64,000 bases of DNA from Nesterenkonia lacusekhoensis (GTDB lineage: Bacteria; Actinomycetota; Actinomycetes; Actinomycetales; Micrococcaceae). This document shows positions 48,991 through 58,564 of this stretch, in pieces. The translations under genes and the position numbers were made by a program. Below the pieces are notes generated by a model. The model did not search any database. It had not been told where the DNA came from and was given only the letters and a program-made list of their open reading frames with translations. The stretch covers positions 2,630,583 to 2,694,582 of the forward strand of contig NZ_JAGINX010000001.1 of the NCBI RefSeq assembly GCF_017876395.1. Reading direction: 5' to 3'. Positions within the stretch are counted from its first letter, which is position 1. The number at the start of each line of letters is the position of its first letter.

Positions 48991-51900
48991 CGGTCTACAC
49001 CGAAGAGCTGGTGGAGCACGCGGCACTCGAGTGGCTCGAGGCATTGGGGTATGAGGTCCTGCACGGTCCAGACCTGGGCCCCGATGCTGAGGTGGCGGAG
49101 CGTGCGTCGTGGGACGACGTGTTCCTTGGCGAGCGGCTCCGCAGCGCGGTTGAGCGGATCAACCCCGACGTCCCGGCTGACGTCTGCGCCGAAGCGATCA
49201 AGAAGATCCAGCGTCCTGAATCGCAGGACACGCTCACGGAGAATCACCGCATCCACCGCCTCCTCACCGAAGGCGTCCCGATCGAGCACCGTAACGTTGC
49301 GGGTCAGGTGCGGACCGTCACGGTTCATGTGGTCGATTTCCAGAATCCCGAGCTGAACGACTGGGCGGTGGTCAACCAGGTCACAGTCATCGAGAACCGC
49401 AACCGACGACCGGACGTGCTGGTGTACCTCAATGGGATCCCGGTGGCACTCTTCGAACTGAAGTCCGCAATCGCCCACAACGCCACGTTGAAATCTGCCT
49501 TCAACCAGGTGCAGACCTACCGTCGCGACATCCCGTCGGTCTTCAACACCAACGCACTGACAGTGATCAGCGACGGAACTGCGGCAGCCATGAGCACCTT
49601 CACCGCCCACTGGGAGCACTACGCTCCGTGGAAGACCAGCGACGGTGAAGAGATTACGGGAACGCCCTCGCTCGACATCCTCATCAAAGGAGTCTTCCCG
49701 AAGACGCGCTTCCTGGACATCCTGAAGAACTTCATCGTGTTCTCCGAGGAGACGATCACCGAGAAGGACGGCACCGCCAAACAGATCCACATCAAGCGCG
49801 CGGCCAAGTACCACCAGTACTGGGCGGTCAATAAAGCCGTGGAATCCACCATTCGTGCTTCCCAGCCGGACGGTGATCGGCGTGGTGGCGTCATCTGGCA
49901 TACCCAGGGCTCTGGCAAGAGCTTCGAGATGGTCTTCTACGCCGCCAAGATCATGCGCGACACCAGGATGGCCAACCCCACTCTGGTGTTCCTCACAGAC
50001 CGCAACGATCTCGACGACCAGCTCTTTGCCGAGGTCTTCGCTCCAGCGCACATCCTGCCTGAATCCCCGACTCAGGCAGACACGCGAGACGACCTCAGAG
50101 CTAAGCTGCGCCGAGCGTCCGGCGGCATCATCTTCACCACGCTGCAGAAGTTCGGCGTGCCCGACGGTGACAACCCTGTGCTCACCGACCGTCGTAACGT
50201 CGTGGTGGTTGCCGATGAAGCTCACCGCTCACAGTACGGTCTGAAATCTCGGCTCGACGGAGAGACGGGACAGCTCAAAGCAGGCTTCGCCAAGCACATG
50301 CGGGATGCGTTGCCCGGGGCAACCTTCCTTGGCTTCACCGGCACCCCGATCGAATCCGCCGACAAATCAACCCGCAGCGTCTTCGGCGACTACATCGACA
50401 TCTATGACCTCACTCGCGCTGTGGACGACGGAGCCACGGTGAAGATCTACTACGAGTCGCGACTCGCGAAGATCGGGCTCAACGAAGACGACCTCGACAC
50501 GCTGGATGAACTGGCGGAGCAGATCGTCGGGGACAGCGAAGAGGAACTCGGTGAGAAGGCCAAATCGAAGTGGGCCCGGCTTGAAGCCATCGTCGGATCC
50601 GAGTCGCGCCTGGACATGATCGCTGCAGACATCGTCGAGCACTGGGAGAACCGTAGGAACTCTCTCCTGGGCGGCAAAGCCATGATCGTGACCATGAGCC
50701 GGCGCATCGCCGTACGCCTCTACGAGAAGATCACGGCGTTGCGACCGGACTGGCACTCTGAGGATCCATCTGAGGGACGGATCAAGGTCGTCATGACAGG
50801 CTCAGCCTCAGACCCGCAGAACTTCCAAGCTCATCTCTACGACAAGCAGACGCGCAATCAGCTCAAGGCGCGGGCGAAGAACCCGGAGGACTCCCTGGAG
50901 CTCGTGATCGTCCGCGACATGTGGCTCACCGGCTTCGACTCGCCATCCCTGAACACGATGTACGTGGACAAGACCATGCGTGGTGCCGGCCTCATGCAGG
51001 CGATCGCACGGGTCAACCGCACCTTCAAGGACAAGACCGGCGGCCTCATCGTCGATTACATCGGAATCTTCACCCGCCTCCAGAACGCGCTCGGCGAGTA
51101 CTCGCCCACAGATCGCGAGCAGGCCGGTGTTCCGATCGACGAAGTCGTGGCCGTGATGCAGGAGAAATACGGCGTCGTCCGGGACATCCTCTACGGGGTG
51201 CGTTACACCAGCACGGCTGGCATGTCCTCTGCCCAGCGTCAGGAGCAGTACAACGACGTCCTCAACTTCGTGCTGGCTGACGCTGAGCGGGCCAGACGTT
51301 TCCGGGACCAGACCCTTGCCCTGGTCAAAGCTTTCTCACTGGCAGGCACACGCGACGAGGCCGCAGCCATCCGCGATGACGTCGCCCTCTTCGCCGCGGT
51401 CCGCGCCGGCGTAGAGAAGTTCCAGGACACCGGGTCAGGGCTGGCCGGATCCTCGGCGGAGGAGATGGACAGCGCGTTGGGAGATCTCGTCAATGCCGCC
51501 ATCGCTGCAGACAAGGTGATCGACGTCTACGGTTTCTCCGGGCAGGAGAAGCCCGAGCTCTCCCTGCTCAGTGACGAATTCCTGGACTCGTTGGTGCATG
51601 ACGAGCGGGCCAATCTGCAGCTCACACTGCTGCGCAAGCTTCTCGATGATGAGGTGCGCAGCGTGAAGCGGCGGAACGTGGTGAAGGGTCGATCCTTCTC
51701 CGAGCGGCTCGATGACGCGGTCAACAAGTACACGAACCAGGCGCTCACTGCGGCAGAAGTCATCGCCGAATTGGCCGCTCTGGCGAAGGACATCCGGGAC
51801 GAGCCCCAGGAGGCAGAACGCCTTGGGCTCTCTGTCGCTGAAATGGCTTTCTACGACGCTATCCGGCAGAACGACGCGGCAGTCGAAAACCTGGGTGATG

Positions 51901-52106
51901 AGACCCTCAAACAGATCACCGTGGAACTCGTTCAGTCCGTGCAGAGATCTGTCGCCGTAGATTGGACCAGCAGGAAGTCAGTGAGAGCCAAGATGCGGCG
52001 CGATATCAAGCGCCTCCTCCGGCACTATAAATACCCACCTGACAAGCGGGAAGAAGCCGTCCAGCTCGTGCTCGAGCAAGCCGAGGTTTATGCCCAGGCT
52101 GCATAG
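48987..52106 (+). CDS. hsdR: Type I restriction endonuclease/translocase subunit
   Basis: This 1039-residue HsdR has its nuclease domain near residues 130-170 (RRPDVLVYLNGIPVALFELKS, with the PD...ExK motif). The SF2 motor has Walker A WHTQGSGKSFEM (about 302-313), DEAH-type VVVADEAHRSQYG, motif III-like TFLGFTGTPI, and LTGFDSPSLNTMYVDK with QAIARVNRT as motif VI. The C-terminal helical domain binds the methylase complex. Length and motifs are complete, so the system appears intact unless the HsdM motif change matters. Confidence 0.95.
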   Translation: MTVYTEELVEHAALEWLEALGYEVLHGPDLGPDAEVAERASWDDVFLGERLRSAVERINPDVPADVCAEAIKKIQRPESQDTLTENHRIHRLLTEGVPIEHRNVAGQVRTVTVHVVDFQNPELNDWAVVNQVTVIENRNRRPDVLVYLNGIPVALFELKSAIAHNATLKSAFNQVQTYRRDIPSVFNTNALTVISDGTAAAMSTFTAHWEHYAPWKTSDGEEITGTPSLDILIKGVFPKTRFLDILKNFIVFSEETITEKDGTAKQIHIKRAAKYHQYWAVNKAVESTIRASQPDGDRRGGVIWHTQGSGKSFEMVFYAAKIMRDTRMANPTLVFLTDRNDLDDQLFAEVFAPAHILPESPTQADTRDDLRAKLRRASGGIIFTTLQKFGVPDGDNPVLTDRRNVVVVADEAHRSQYGLKSRLDGETGQLKAGFAKHMRDALPGATFLGFTGTPIESADKSTRSVFGDYIDIYDLTRAVDDGATVKIYYESRLAKIGLNEDDLDTLDELAEQIVGDSEEELGEKAKSKWARLEAIVGSESRLDMIAADIVEHWENRRNSLLGGKAMIVTMSRRIAVRLYEKITALRPDWHSEDPSEGRIKVVMTGSASDPQNFQAHLYDKQTRNQLKARAKNPEDSLELVIVRDMWLTGFDSPSLNTMYVDKTMRGAGLMQAIARVNRTFKDKTGGLIVDYIGIFTRLQNALGEYSPTDREQAGVPIDEVVAVMQEKYGVVRDILYGVRYTSTAGMSSAQRQEQYNDVLNFVLADAERARRFRDQTLALVKAFSLAGTRDEAAAIRDDVALFAAVRAGVEKFQDTGSGLAGSSAEEMDSALGDLVNAAIAADKVIDVYGFSGQEKPELSLLSDEFLDSLVHDERANLQLTLLRKLLDDEVRSVKRRNVVKGRSFSERLDDAVNKYTNQALTAAEVIAELAALAKDIRDEPQEAERLGLSVAEMAFYDAIRQNDAAVENLGDETLKQITVELVQSVQRSVAVDWTSRKSVRAKMRRDIKRLLRHYKYPPDKREEAVQLVLEQAEVYAQAA

Positions 52107-52165
52107 ATGAGGCATTCCCAGCGGCCTCGCTCGGGCTGAGCCTGCCGACGGCATAGGGTGGTGCC

Positions 52166-53026
52166 ATGAGCACACCGAAGATCGCCATGCTGGGCCTGGG
52201 TTCCATGAACGGAGCCATCCTCGCCGGCTTCCTGGGCGCCGGAACTGCGCCCGAGGACATCATCGCCACCTCTCGTTCGGCGGCCTCCGCGCAGGCGCGC
52301 TCCGCACAGTACGGCGTCACCGTGCTGGCCGAGGAGCAGGATGAGGCCGCCGACCGCACCGCCGCGGCCCAGGCCGACATCGTCTTCCTCGGGGTGAAGC
52401 CCCACCAGATCACCGACCTCTGCGCAGACATCCGAGACTCGCTGCAGCCCCACGCCGTGGTCGTCTCGGTGGCCGCCGCGGTCACCCTGGACATGCTCGA
52501 GGAGGCGCTGGCCCCCGGCCAGCCGGTCATCCGCACGATGCCCAACACTCCGCTCTCGGTCGGGCTGGGCGTGGTCGGCCTGGCGGCCGGCACCCACACC
52601 AGCCGGGAGCAGACTCAGCAGGTCGCTGAGCTGTTGGGCAGCAGCGGGGCGGTGCACATCCTTGAGGAGCAGCAGATCGATGCGCTCACCGGTGTGGCAG
52701 GCTCCGGGCCGGCCTATGCCTTCTACCTGGCCGAACACATGGCCGCCGCGGGGGTGGAGATGGGCTTGGACCCTGAGCTCGCCGCCGACCTCGCCGCCCA
52801 GACCCTCTACGGTGCGGGCCGGATGCTGGTGGAGAACCGCCCCTCCCGCACTGCGACGCCGGCCGACGCCGCCCAGCTGCGCCGCAACGTGACCAGCCCC
52901 AACGGCACCACGCAGCAGGCCATCGAGACCTTCGACGCCCACGGCATGTCGGAGGCCGTCCGGGCCGGGGCGAAGGCCAGCTCCGCACGCGCCGCGGAGA
53001 TCACCGAGCAGCTGCGCGGCAGCTGA
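52166..53026 (+). CDS. proC: Pyrroline-5-carboxylate reductase
   Basis: This 286-residue enzyme makes the last step of proline synthesis, reducing pyrroline-5-carboxylate with NAD(P)H. The Rossmann motif is AMLGLGSMNGAIL. Family motifs are VFLGVKPHQI, RTMPNTP, and the C-terminal signature ALTGVAGSGPAYAFYLAE, followed by NVTSPNGTTQQAIETF. The product is normal in length. It marks the return to core chromosome right of the restriction island. Confidence 0.95.
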   Translation: MSTPKIAMLGLGSMNGAILAGFLGAGTAPEDIIATSRSAASAQARSAQYGVTVLAEEQDEAADRTAAAQADIVFLGVKPHQITDLCADIRDSLQPHAVVVSVAAAVTLDMLEEALAPGQPVIRTMPNTPLSVGLGVVGLAAGTHTSREQTQQVAELLGSSGAVHILEEQQIDALTGVAGSGPAYAFYLAEHMAAAGVEMGLDPELAADLAAQTLYGAGRMLVENRPSRTATPADAAQLRRNVTSPNGTTQQAIETFDAHGMSEAVRAGAKASSARAAEITEQLRGS

Positions 53027-53087
53027 GCGGAACCACCCATCGGGGCCGACGCGGCAGCAGAACCTGAACAGTCGTAGGCTGGGGAGC

Positions 53088-54503
53088 ATGCAGGGGGACA
53101 CCACGCGCCGTCCGCCGGCCTATGGCCAGCAGCTGCAGGAGACCAGCGCCTGGCGAAGCTTCACCAGGTGGTTGGGCCGGCTCGCAGGATCATCGCCGGC
53201 CCGTGCCGCCCTGCTCATCTTCGCCCTGACCATCGGGCTGTTCACCTCCCTGCTGATGATGCCCTGGGCCACGGCCAGCGGCAGCGCCCCAGACTTCCAC
53301 GATGCGCTCTTCGTGGCCACCTCCGCGGTCACCGTCACGGGCCTGACGCCGGTCAACACGGCTGAGCACTGGTCTCTGGCCGGGGAGATCGTGATCCTGG
53401 TGGGCATCCAGGTGGGCGGCCTGGGGATCATCACCATCGCCGCCCTGCTGGCTATCTCGGTGACCCGGCATCTCGGCCTGCGCACCCGGCTGGTGGCCCA
53501 GGAGGGAATCTCCACCGGCAAGCTCGGGGAGACCGGCTCGCTGATCAAGATCGTGGTGATCTTCTCCGCCGTCGTCGAGCTGGCCCTGGCCCTGGTGCTG
53601 GTGCCCCGGCTGATCGCCCTGGAGGGCGACGTCGCCACCGGGTTCTGGCACGGCATCTTCTACTCGGTCTCGGCCTTCAACAACGCTGGCTTCGTCATCC
53701 ACCCCGAGGGCCTGGCCGACGTGGGTCATGATCCCATCGTGCTGTGGACTCTGATGGCCGGGGTGTTCCTGGGCAGCCTCGGCTTCCCGGTCCTGCTGCT
53801 GCTCTGGCGCCACCGCTGGCACTTCCGTCGGTGGAGTCTGCACACCCGGCTCACCGTCGAGGTCACGGTGCTGCTGATGGTCGTCGGCGCGGTCCTCTAC
53901 GCGGTGCTGGAATGGAACCACGTCGACACCCTCGGGCAGATGACCACCGGGGAGAAGCTGCAGAACTCGCTCTTCGCCTCGGTCATGATGCGTTCCGGCG
54001 GCTTCTCCGTGGTGGACAACGTCATCGAGCACTCGGAGACCATGCTGGTCACTAACGCACTGATGTTCGCCGGCGGCGGCTCCGCCTCCACCGCCGGGGG
54101 CATCAAGGTCACCACGATCGCGGTCATCTTCCTGGCGTTCCTGGCCGAGGCCCGCGGCCATGAGGAGTCCACCGCCCACGGCCGCACCATCCCCACCCAG
54201 GCGGTCCGCGTGGCGGTCTCAGTGGTCGCGATGGGCGCCACCTTCGTGCTGATCTCCACTCTGGCGCTGATCATCATCACCGGAGAGGACCTGGAGCGCC
54301 CGCTGTTCGAGTCGATCTCCGCCTTCGCCACCTGCGGGCTCACCACCGGGCTGACCGAGGAGCTGTCGCCGTCGGGGCTCTACGTGCTCACCGGGCTGAT
54401 GTTCGCCGGACGTGTGGGCATCATGACCTTCGCCGCGGCGCTGACGATCCGTCACAGCCGCACCCGATACCGCTATCCTGAGGCCCGGCCGATCATCGGC
54501 TGA
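53088..54503 (+). CDS. Potassium uptake protein, TrkH/KtrB family
   Basis: This 471-residue K+ translocating subunit has a four-fold membrane-pore-membrane repeat. Selectivity-filter regions are VTGLTPVNTAEHW (first), FNNAGFVIHPEG (second), MRSGGFSVVDN (third) and ATCGLTTGLTEE (fourth). About ten hydrophobic segments are visible. An N-terminal tail of about 30 residues is cytoplasmic. It is followed 26 bases later by the TrkA-type regulator, so both form the standard KtrAB/Trk pair. Confidence 0.93.
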   Translation: MQGDTTRRPPAYGQQLQETSAWRSFTRWLGRLAGSSPARAALLIFALTIGLFTSLLMMPWATASGSAPDFHDALFVATSAVTVTGLTPVNTAEHWSLAGEIVILVGIQVGGLGIITIAALLAISVTRHLGLRTRLVAQEGISTGKLGETGSLIKIVVIFSAVVELALALVLVPRLIALEGDVATGFWHGIFYSVSAFNNAGFVIHPEGLADVGHDPIVLWTLMAGVFLGSLGFPVLLLLWRHRWHFRRWSLHTRLTVEVTVLLMVVGAVLYAVLEWNHVDTLGQMTTGEKLQNSLFASVMMRSGGFSVVDNVIEHSETMLVTNALMFAGGGSASTAGGIKVTTIAVIFLAFLAEARGHEESTAHGRTIPTQAVRVAVSVVAMGATFVLISTLALIIITGEDLERPLFESISAFATCGLTTGLTEELSPSGLYVLTGLMFAGRVGIMTFAAALTIRHSRTRYRYPEARPIIG

Positions 54504-54529
54504 GCCATCCCGCCGGAGAGGAAACACAC

Positions 54530-55198
54530 GTGGCAAAGCAGAGACATAGCAATAAGCCGGTGCTCGTCGTCGGCTTGGGGCGCTTCGGGATCGCTCTGGC
54601 CGAGCAGCTGATCTCACAGAACAAAGAGGTCCTCGCCGTCGAGCGCAGCCGCAGTCTCGCGCAGAAGTACGCGGACAGCCTCACCCATGTGGTCGAGGCC
54701 GACGCCACCGACATCGAGGCGCTGCGGCAGTTGGGCGCCGATGAGTTCGACAGTGCCGTGGTCGGCGTCGGGACCTCCATCGAGTCCAGTGTGCTCATCG
54801 CGGCGAACCTGGTGGACCTGGGGGTCAAGCAGGTCTGGGCCAAGGCCATCAACCCCACCCACGGCAAGATCCTCACCCGCATCGGCTGCCACCACGTGAT
54901 CTACCCGGAGCACGACGCCGGTGTGCGGGCCGCCCACCTGGTCCCGGGGCAGATGCTGGACTTCATCAAGTTCGACGACGACTTCGCCATCGTCAAGATG
55001 CGCCCGCCCAAGGATCTCCACGGCAAGACCATCGACCAGTGTCAGCCGCGCAAGCGTCACGGGGTCAACGTGGTGGGCGTGAAGCCTCCCGGCAAGGACT
55101 TCGTCTATGCCCAGCCGGACACCAAGGTCTCCGCCGGGGACACGATCATCGTCTCCGGCGATGTCACCGTGCTCGAAGGTTTCGCCGACTCGGCCTAG
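54530..55198 (+). CDS. Potassium uptake regulatory protein, TrkA/KtrA family
   Basis: This 222-residue RCK protein starts at GTG 54530. TrkA_N binds nucleotide through VVGLGRFGIALAEQLI (about 12-27), followed by VVEADATDIEALRQLGADEFD. A TrkA_C domain at about 140-220 ends GDTIIVSGDVTVLEGFAD. It gates the adjacent TrkH/KtrB channel in response to ATP/ADP or NAD(H). The single-RCK length matches KtrA rather than the double-length TrkA. Confidence 0.93.
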   Translation: MAKQRHSNKPVLVVGLGRFGIALAEQLISQNKEVLAVERSRSLAQKYADSLTHVVEADATDIEALRQLGADEFDSAVVGVGTSIESSVLIAANLVDLGVKQVWAKAINPTHGKILTRIGCHHVIYPEHDAGVRAAHLVPGQMLDFIKFDDDFAIVKMRPPKDLHGKTIDQCQPRKRHGVNVVGVKPPGKDFVYAQPDTKVSAGDTIIVSGDVTVLEGFADSA

Positions 55199-55217
55199 TT
55201 CCCGTAGGCTTTCGCGT

Positions 55218-56471
55218 GTGACGCGTACCTCCTCGGCCGCCGGCTCGCAGACCAGCTTTCGGGCCTCTGTGCCCACTGCGGTCGTCTGGGACCCGGCGCT
55301 GCTGAGCTACCGCTTCAACGCGACCCATCCCATGGACCCGGTGCGCCTGGACCTCACAGAGCGTCTCTGCCGGGAGTTCGGGATCTTCGAGGATCCCCAG
55401 GTCTCGCTCCTCGCCCCGGGCATCGCTTCGGACGAGGTGCTGGGCAGCATCCATGACACCGCCTATATCGAAGCGGTCCGCGCCGGAGCCTCCCGCGGCG
55501 AGCCCTCTGTCGAGCATGGCCTGGGCACGGAGGACACCCCGGTCTTCCCTGAGCTGCACGAGGGGGCGGCGCGCATCGCCGAGGGCACGCTGCGCTGCGC
55601 GGAGGCTCTCTTGGAGGGAAGCGCCCTCCACGCGGTGAACTTCGCCGGTGGCATGCACCACGCCTTCCGCGCCAAGGCGGGCGGATTCTGCGTCTACAAC
55701 GACGCCGCCCTGGCCATCCATCGGCTCCTCGAGCCCGGTGCAGGACGCAGCGGCGCCCGACGGGTGCTCTACCTGGATGTGGACGCACACCACGGCGACG
55801 GCACTCAGAGCATCTTCTACGACGACCCTCGGGTCATGACGGTCTCTCTGCACCAGTCCGGCACCACCCTGTTCCCCGGTACGGGTTTCCCGAATGAGAC
55901 CGGAGGCGGCGGCCCCGCCGCCGGGGAGGGCACTGCGGTCAACATCGCGCTGCCCCCGGGGACCGGCGACGCCGGATGGCTGCGTGCCTTCCACGCCGTG
56001 GTCCCGCAGTTGGTCCGGGCCTTCGAGCCGGAGGTCATCGTCTCCCAGCACGGCTGCGACTCCCATGCCGCCGACCCGCTGAGCGACCTGCAGCTCTCGG
56101 TGGATGCGCATCGGCAGATGGCCTTGGATGTCTCCCATCTGGCCGAGGAGCATGCGGAGAACCGGTGGATCGCCACCGGGGGCGGCGGCTATGCGGTCCA
56201 TGACGTGGTGCCCCGCAGCTGGACCCATCTGACCGCGGTCGCGGCGGGGTCGCCCCTGCGGCTGCACACCGAGGTGCCGCAGGCATGGCGTGAGTACGTC
56301 CGCTTCGCCTGCGGTCTCGAGGCTCCGCCGCAGACGATGGGGGACGAGGCCGCTCTCTGGTGGCGGTCCTGGGAGCTGGGCTATGACCCCTCCGACGCCG
56401 TGGACCGTGCCGTGATGCAGACGCGCAAGGAGATCTTCCCGCTCTACGGTCTGGACCCCTGGTACGACTGA
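55218..56471 (+). CDS. Histone deacetylase-family hydrolase (AcuC-like)
   Basis: This 417-residue zinc-dependent amidohydrolase has its start at GTG 55218. Motifs are NFAGGMHHAF (catalytic His pair), GFCVYNDAALAI, YLDVDAHHGDGTQ (zinc Asp and His), QHGCDSHAADPLS (zinc Asp) and TGGGGYAV. AcuC proteins deacetylate acetyl-CoA synthetase or small acyl-amides. The substrate cannot be fixed from sequence. It lies just after the trk pair. Confidence 0.88.
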   Translation: MTRTSSAAGSQTSFRASVPTAVVWDPALLSYRFNATHPMDPVRLDLTERLCREFGIFEDPQVSLLAPGIASDEVLGSIHDTAYIEAVRAGASRGEPSVEHGLGTEDTPVFPELHEGAARIAEGTLRCAEALLEGSALHAVNFAGGMHHAFRAKAGGFCVYNDAALAIHRLLEPGAGRSGARRVLYLDVDAHHGDGTQSIFYDDPRVMTVSLHQSGTTLFPGTGFPNETGGGGPAAGEGTAVNIALPPGTGDAGWLRAFHAVVPQLVRAFEPEVIVSQHGCDSHAADPLSDLQLSVDAHRQMALDVSHLAEEHAENRWIATGGGGYAVHDVVPRSWTHLTAVAAGSPLRLHTEVPQAWREYVRFACGLEAPPQTMGDEAALWWRSWELGYDPSDAVDRAVMQTRKEIFPLYGLDPWYD

Positions 56472-56596
56472 TCACAGCGTCGCGGGTGCCCCCAGTGCCG
56501 GCGCTTCATGACGATTCTGCCGCCGCCTTAGGTTGCCGTTACACTGTTCCGAGACCTTTTGGCTGAATTTCACCTACAGACAAGGACCAGTACCCT

Positions 56597-56692
56597 ATGG
56601 GCTCTGTGATCAAGAAGCGCCGGAAGCGTATGGCGAAGAAGAAGCACCGCAAGCGTCTGCGCAAGACTCGCCACCAGCGGCGCAATAAGTGA
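56597..56692 (+). CDS. Ribosomal protein bS22 (AURKAIP1/COX24-domain), 31 aa
   Basis: A very small, highly basic protein begins MGSVIKKRRKRMAKKKHRKRL and ends RHQRRNK. It matches the conserved 30-33 residue actinobacterial family with an AURKAIP1/COX24 domain. That family has been shown in mycobacteria to be a component of the small ribosomal subunit. It is preceded by a TACACT -10-like box near 56,540 and followed by a terminator. Confidence 0.9.
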   Translation: MGSVIKKRRKRMAKKKHRKRLRKTRHQRRNK

Positions 56693-56718
56693 TCCAGTCC
56701 TTTCGGCTGGATCAGCGG

Positions 56719-56750
56719 AACCCCGGAGCGCATGCTTCGGGGTTCTGTCG
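56719..56750 (+). terminator. Terminator after bS22
   Basis: A 7-bp stem, AACCCCG (56719-56725) with CGGGGTT (56738-56744), and a 12-base loop are followed by CTGTCG. It lies 27 bases after the bS22 stop. The T-run is weak. Confidence 0.6.
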
Positions 56751-56783
56751 TATCAGCGGGCATAGGTCCAGGAGAGGACACAG

Positions 56784-57050
56784 ATGAGTGATCAGGTGAA
56801 GGTGGAGGTCCTGACCAAGCAGGGCTGCCATCTCTGTGAGGACGCGGTGGAGGTGACCCGTCAGGCCTGCGCCGAGTTCGGGCTGGACCACCACATCGTC
56901 GACATCACAGAGGATCCGCAGCTGCGTGAGCTGTACGCGGAGGAGATCCCCGTGCTGCGCATCGACGGGACTGTGCGTGACTTCTGGCGCTTCGACCCGG
57001 CGCGGCTGCGGCGCCTGCTCGCCGAGGCCCTGGGGCGCAGCTCCGGCTGA
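56784..57050 (+). CDS. Glutaredoxin-like thioredoxin-fold protein (DUF836 type)
   Basis: This 88-residue protein begins MSDQVKVEVLTKQGCHLCEDAVEVTRQ. The redox CHLC site (Cys15, Cys18) opens helix 1, and the cis-Pro segment is EEIPVLRIDG. It is likely a thiol-disulfide oxidoreductase with an unknown partner. AGGAGAGGACACAG precedes the ATG. It is convergent with the lipoprotein gene at 57,160, with a shared terminator between. Confidence 0.88.
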   Translation: MSDQVKVEVLTKQGCHLCEDAVEVTRQACAEFGLDHHIVDITEDPQLRELYAEEIPVLRIDGTVRDFWRFDPARLRRLLAEALGRSSG

Positions 57051-57095
57051 GTCCCACGGCGGTCGCAGGCGTGCCCGCCGCAGATGGTCCCGCCA

Positions 57096-57145
57096 CAGAT
57101 GATCAGGGCCCGGTCGGAAGATTCCGACCGGGCCCTGATCATCTG
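57096..57145. terminator. Bidirectional terminator, 24-bp perfect inverted repeat
   Basis: Arms of 24 bases (57096-57119 and 57122-57145) are separated by GA only. The palindrome sits between two convergent genes (stops at 57050 and 57160) and can serve both strands. T-runs are absent; the high stem stability may suffice. Confidence 0.8.
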
Positions 57146-57159
57146 CCAGAGGAGGGGGC

Positions 57160-57804
57160 TCAGTGGCCGCCCTCGTCGTCGCTCTCAGCCTGCTGCTGCT
57201 CGTAGATCTCCATGTAGAGGTCGTTGCAGAGCTCCAGGCCCTCTTCGTCGTGCGGGTCATCGGCTGCGCCGCCGCCGTGGGTCGCGGTGCAGTCCTCGAG
57301 GTGGGCGATGTCCTCGCTGTCGAAGTCCTGCAGGAGGGCCTCGCGGTATTCCTTCAGCGTTCCGTCCAGGACCGTGGTGGGCACGGTCTCGGTCTCGCCG
57401 TCCACCGTGTACTCGACGTCGTGGAAGCCTCCGATGTCGCCGTCGAAGCCGTCGACGATGAACTCTTCGTCGTGCTCCAGGGAGACTCGCTCGCCCGGCT
57501 CCAGCGTGGTGGAGAAGGACTCGCCGTCCACGCTGATCTCGACGTCGGCGGCGGTGGCCTCGGAGCCGTAGTCGGTGTTGATGATCGAACCGATGGCGCG
57601 TGCGCTCTCGCCCTCCTCCGTGGTGAGGAGGATGATGTCGGCGTACTTCACGTCCTCGATCTCCACGCCCACACCGTTGGAGGGGTCGTACTGGTTCGTG
57701 GTGGCCTGATAGTTGACCGCGCTGCAGCCGGTGGCGCCCAGAATGGCAGCCGCTGCAAGGGTGGCCAGCGCCGGACGGCGGGCCTTGTCAGCTGCGAACT
57801 TCAC
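57160..57804 (-). CDS. Secreted lipoprotein of unknown function
   Basis: This 214-residue protein starts at GTG 57804, 8 bases after GAGGAGA. The signal peptide ends GATGC (lipobox Cys27). A beta-rich domain follows (VEIEDVKYADIILLTTEEGESARAIGSIIN...), which resembles the copper chaperone/DUF461-like immunoglobulin fold but lacks Met/His ligands. A C-terminal helical stretch contains CTATH and LCNDLYMEIYEQQ. A conserved place opposite carD suggests a core gene. Function unknown. Confidence 0.75.
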   Translation of the reverse strand: MKFAADKARRPALATLAAAAILGATGCSAVNYQATTNQYDPSNGVGVEIEDVKYADIILLTTEEGESARAIGSIINTDYGSEATAADVEISVDGESFSTTLEPGERVSLEHDEEFIVDGFDGDIGGFHDVEYTVDGETETVPTTVLDGTLKEYREALLQDFDSEDIAHLEDCTATHGGGAADDPHDEEGLELCNDLYMEIYEQQQAESDDEGGH

Positions 57805-58051
57805 GTCGAGAGTCTCCTCTGATCTCAGTGCGACATAGATCGGCCTCAAGCCTACTTCATCGAGGCTCAGTGATGCTGTCCGGGTCACACAGGTTGAGCG
57901 CCTGCAGCGCTTGGGTGCTGCCGGCGATTCTACGCGATGTAGAAAAAGCGTGGGCGCGTAGCCTATTGCGTGTCATGACAGTTGCTCGGAACGACACGCT
58001 GGCCGAAATGTGACCCGTGATAAACTGGATCGCGGGAAAGGGGAACAATAC

Positions 58052-58564
58052 ATGGTTTTTGAGGTCGGCGAGACAGTCGTATACCCGCATCACGGTGCGG
58101 CCACCATCGAAGAGGTCAAGACTCGCACCGTCCGGGGTGAGGAGAAGACCTACCTGAAGCTGAGGGTCTCCCAGGGTGACCTGACCATCGAAGTCCCAGC
58201 GGACAACGTCGATCTCGTGGGTGTCCGCGATGTCGTCGGCACAGAGGGCCTGGAGCACGTGTTCGACGTCCTGCGTGCGGAGTACACCGAGGAGCCCACC
58301 AACTGGTCCCGCCGCTATAAGGCGAACCTGGAGAAACTGGCCTCGGGAGACGTCAACAAGGTCGCCGAGGTCGTTCGGGACCTCTGGCGCCGGGAGAATG
58401 ACCGAGGTCTGTCGGCCGGTGAGAAGCGCATGCTGGCCAAAGCACGCCAGATCCTGGTCTCCGAGCTGGCCCTGGCCAAGAAGCTCGAGGAGGAGCTCGC
58501 CGAGAAGCTCCTCGACGAGGTCCTGGACGAGGCCCCCGTGGCAGGGACCGATTCCAAGAAGTGA
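58052..58564 (+). CDS. carD: CarD-family RNA polymerase-binding transcription factor
   Basis: This 170-residue essential-type regulator stabilises open promoter complexes, including those of rRNA. The N-terminal RNAP-interaction Tudor domain starts [22 protein letters not shown]. The C-terminal DNA-binding helical domain includes [17 protein letters not shown] and [22 protein letters not shown] with the conserved Trp. The ATG at 58052 follows GAAAGGGG. Its stop overlaps the ispDF start, so the two are coupled. Confidence 0.96.
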   Translation: MVFEVGETVVYPHHGAATIEEVKTRTVRGEEKTYLKLRVSQGDLTIEVPADNVDLVGVRDVVGTEGLEHVFDVLRAEYTEEPTNWSRRYKANLEKLASGDVNKVAEVVRDLWRRENDRGLSAGEKRMLAKARQILVSELALAKKLEEELAEKLLDEVLDEAPVAGTDSKK

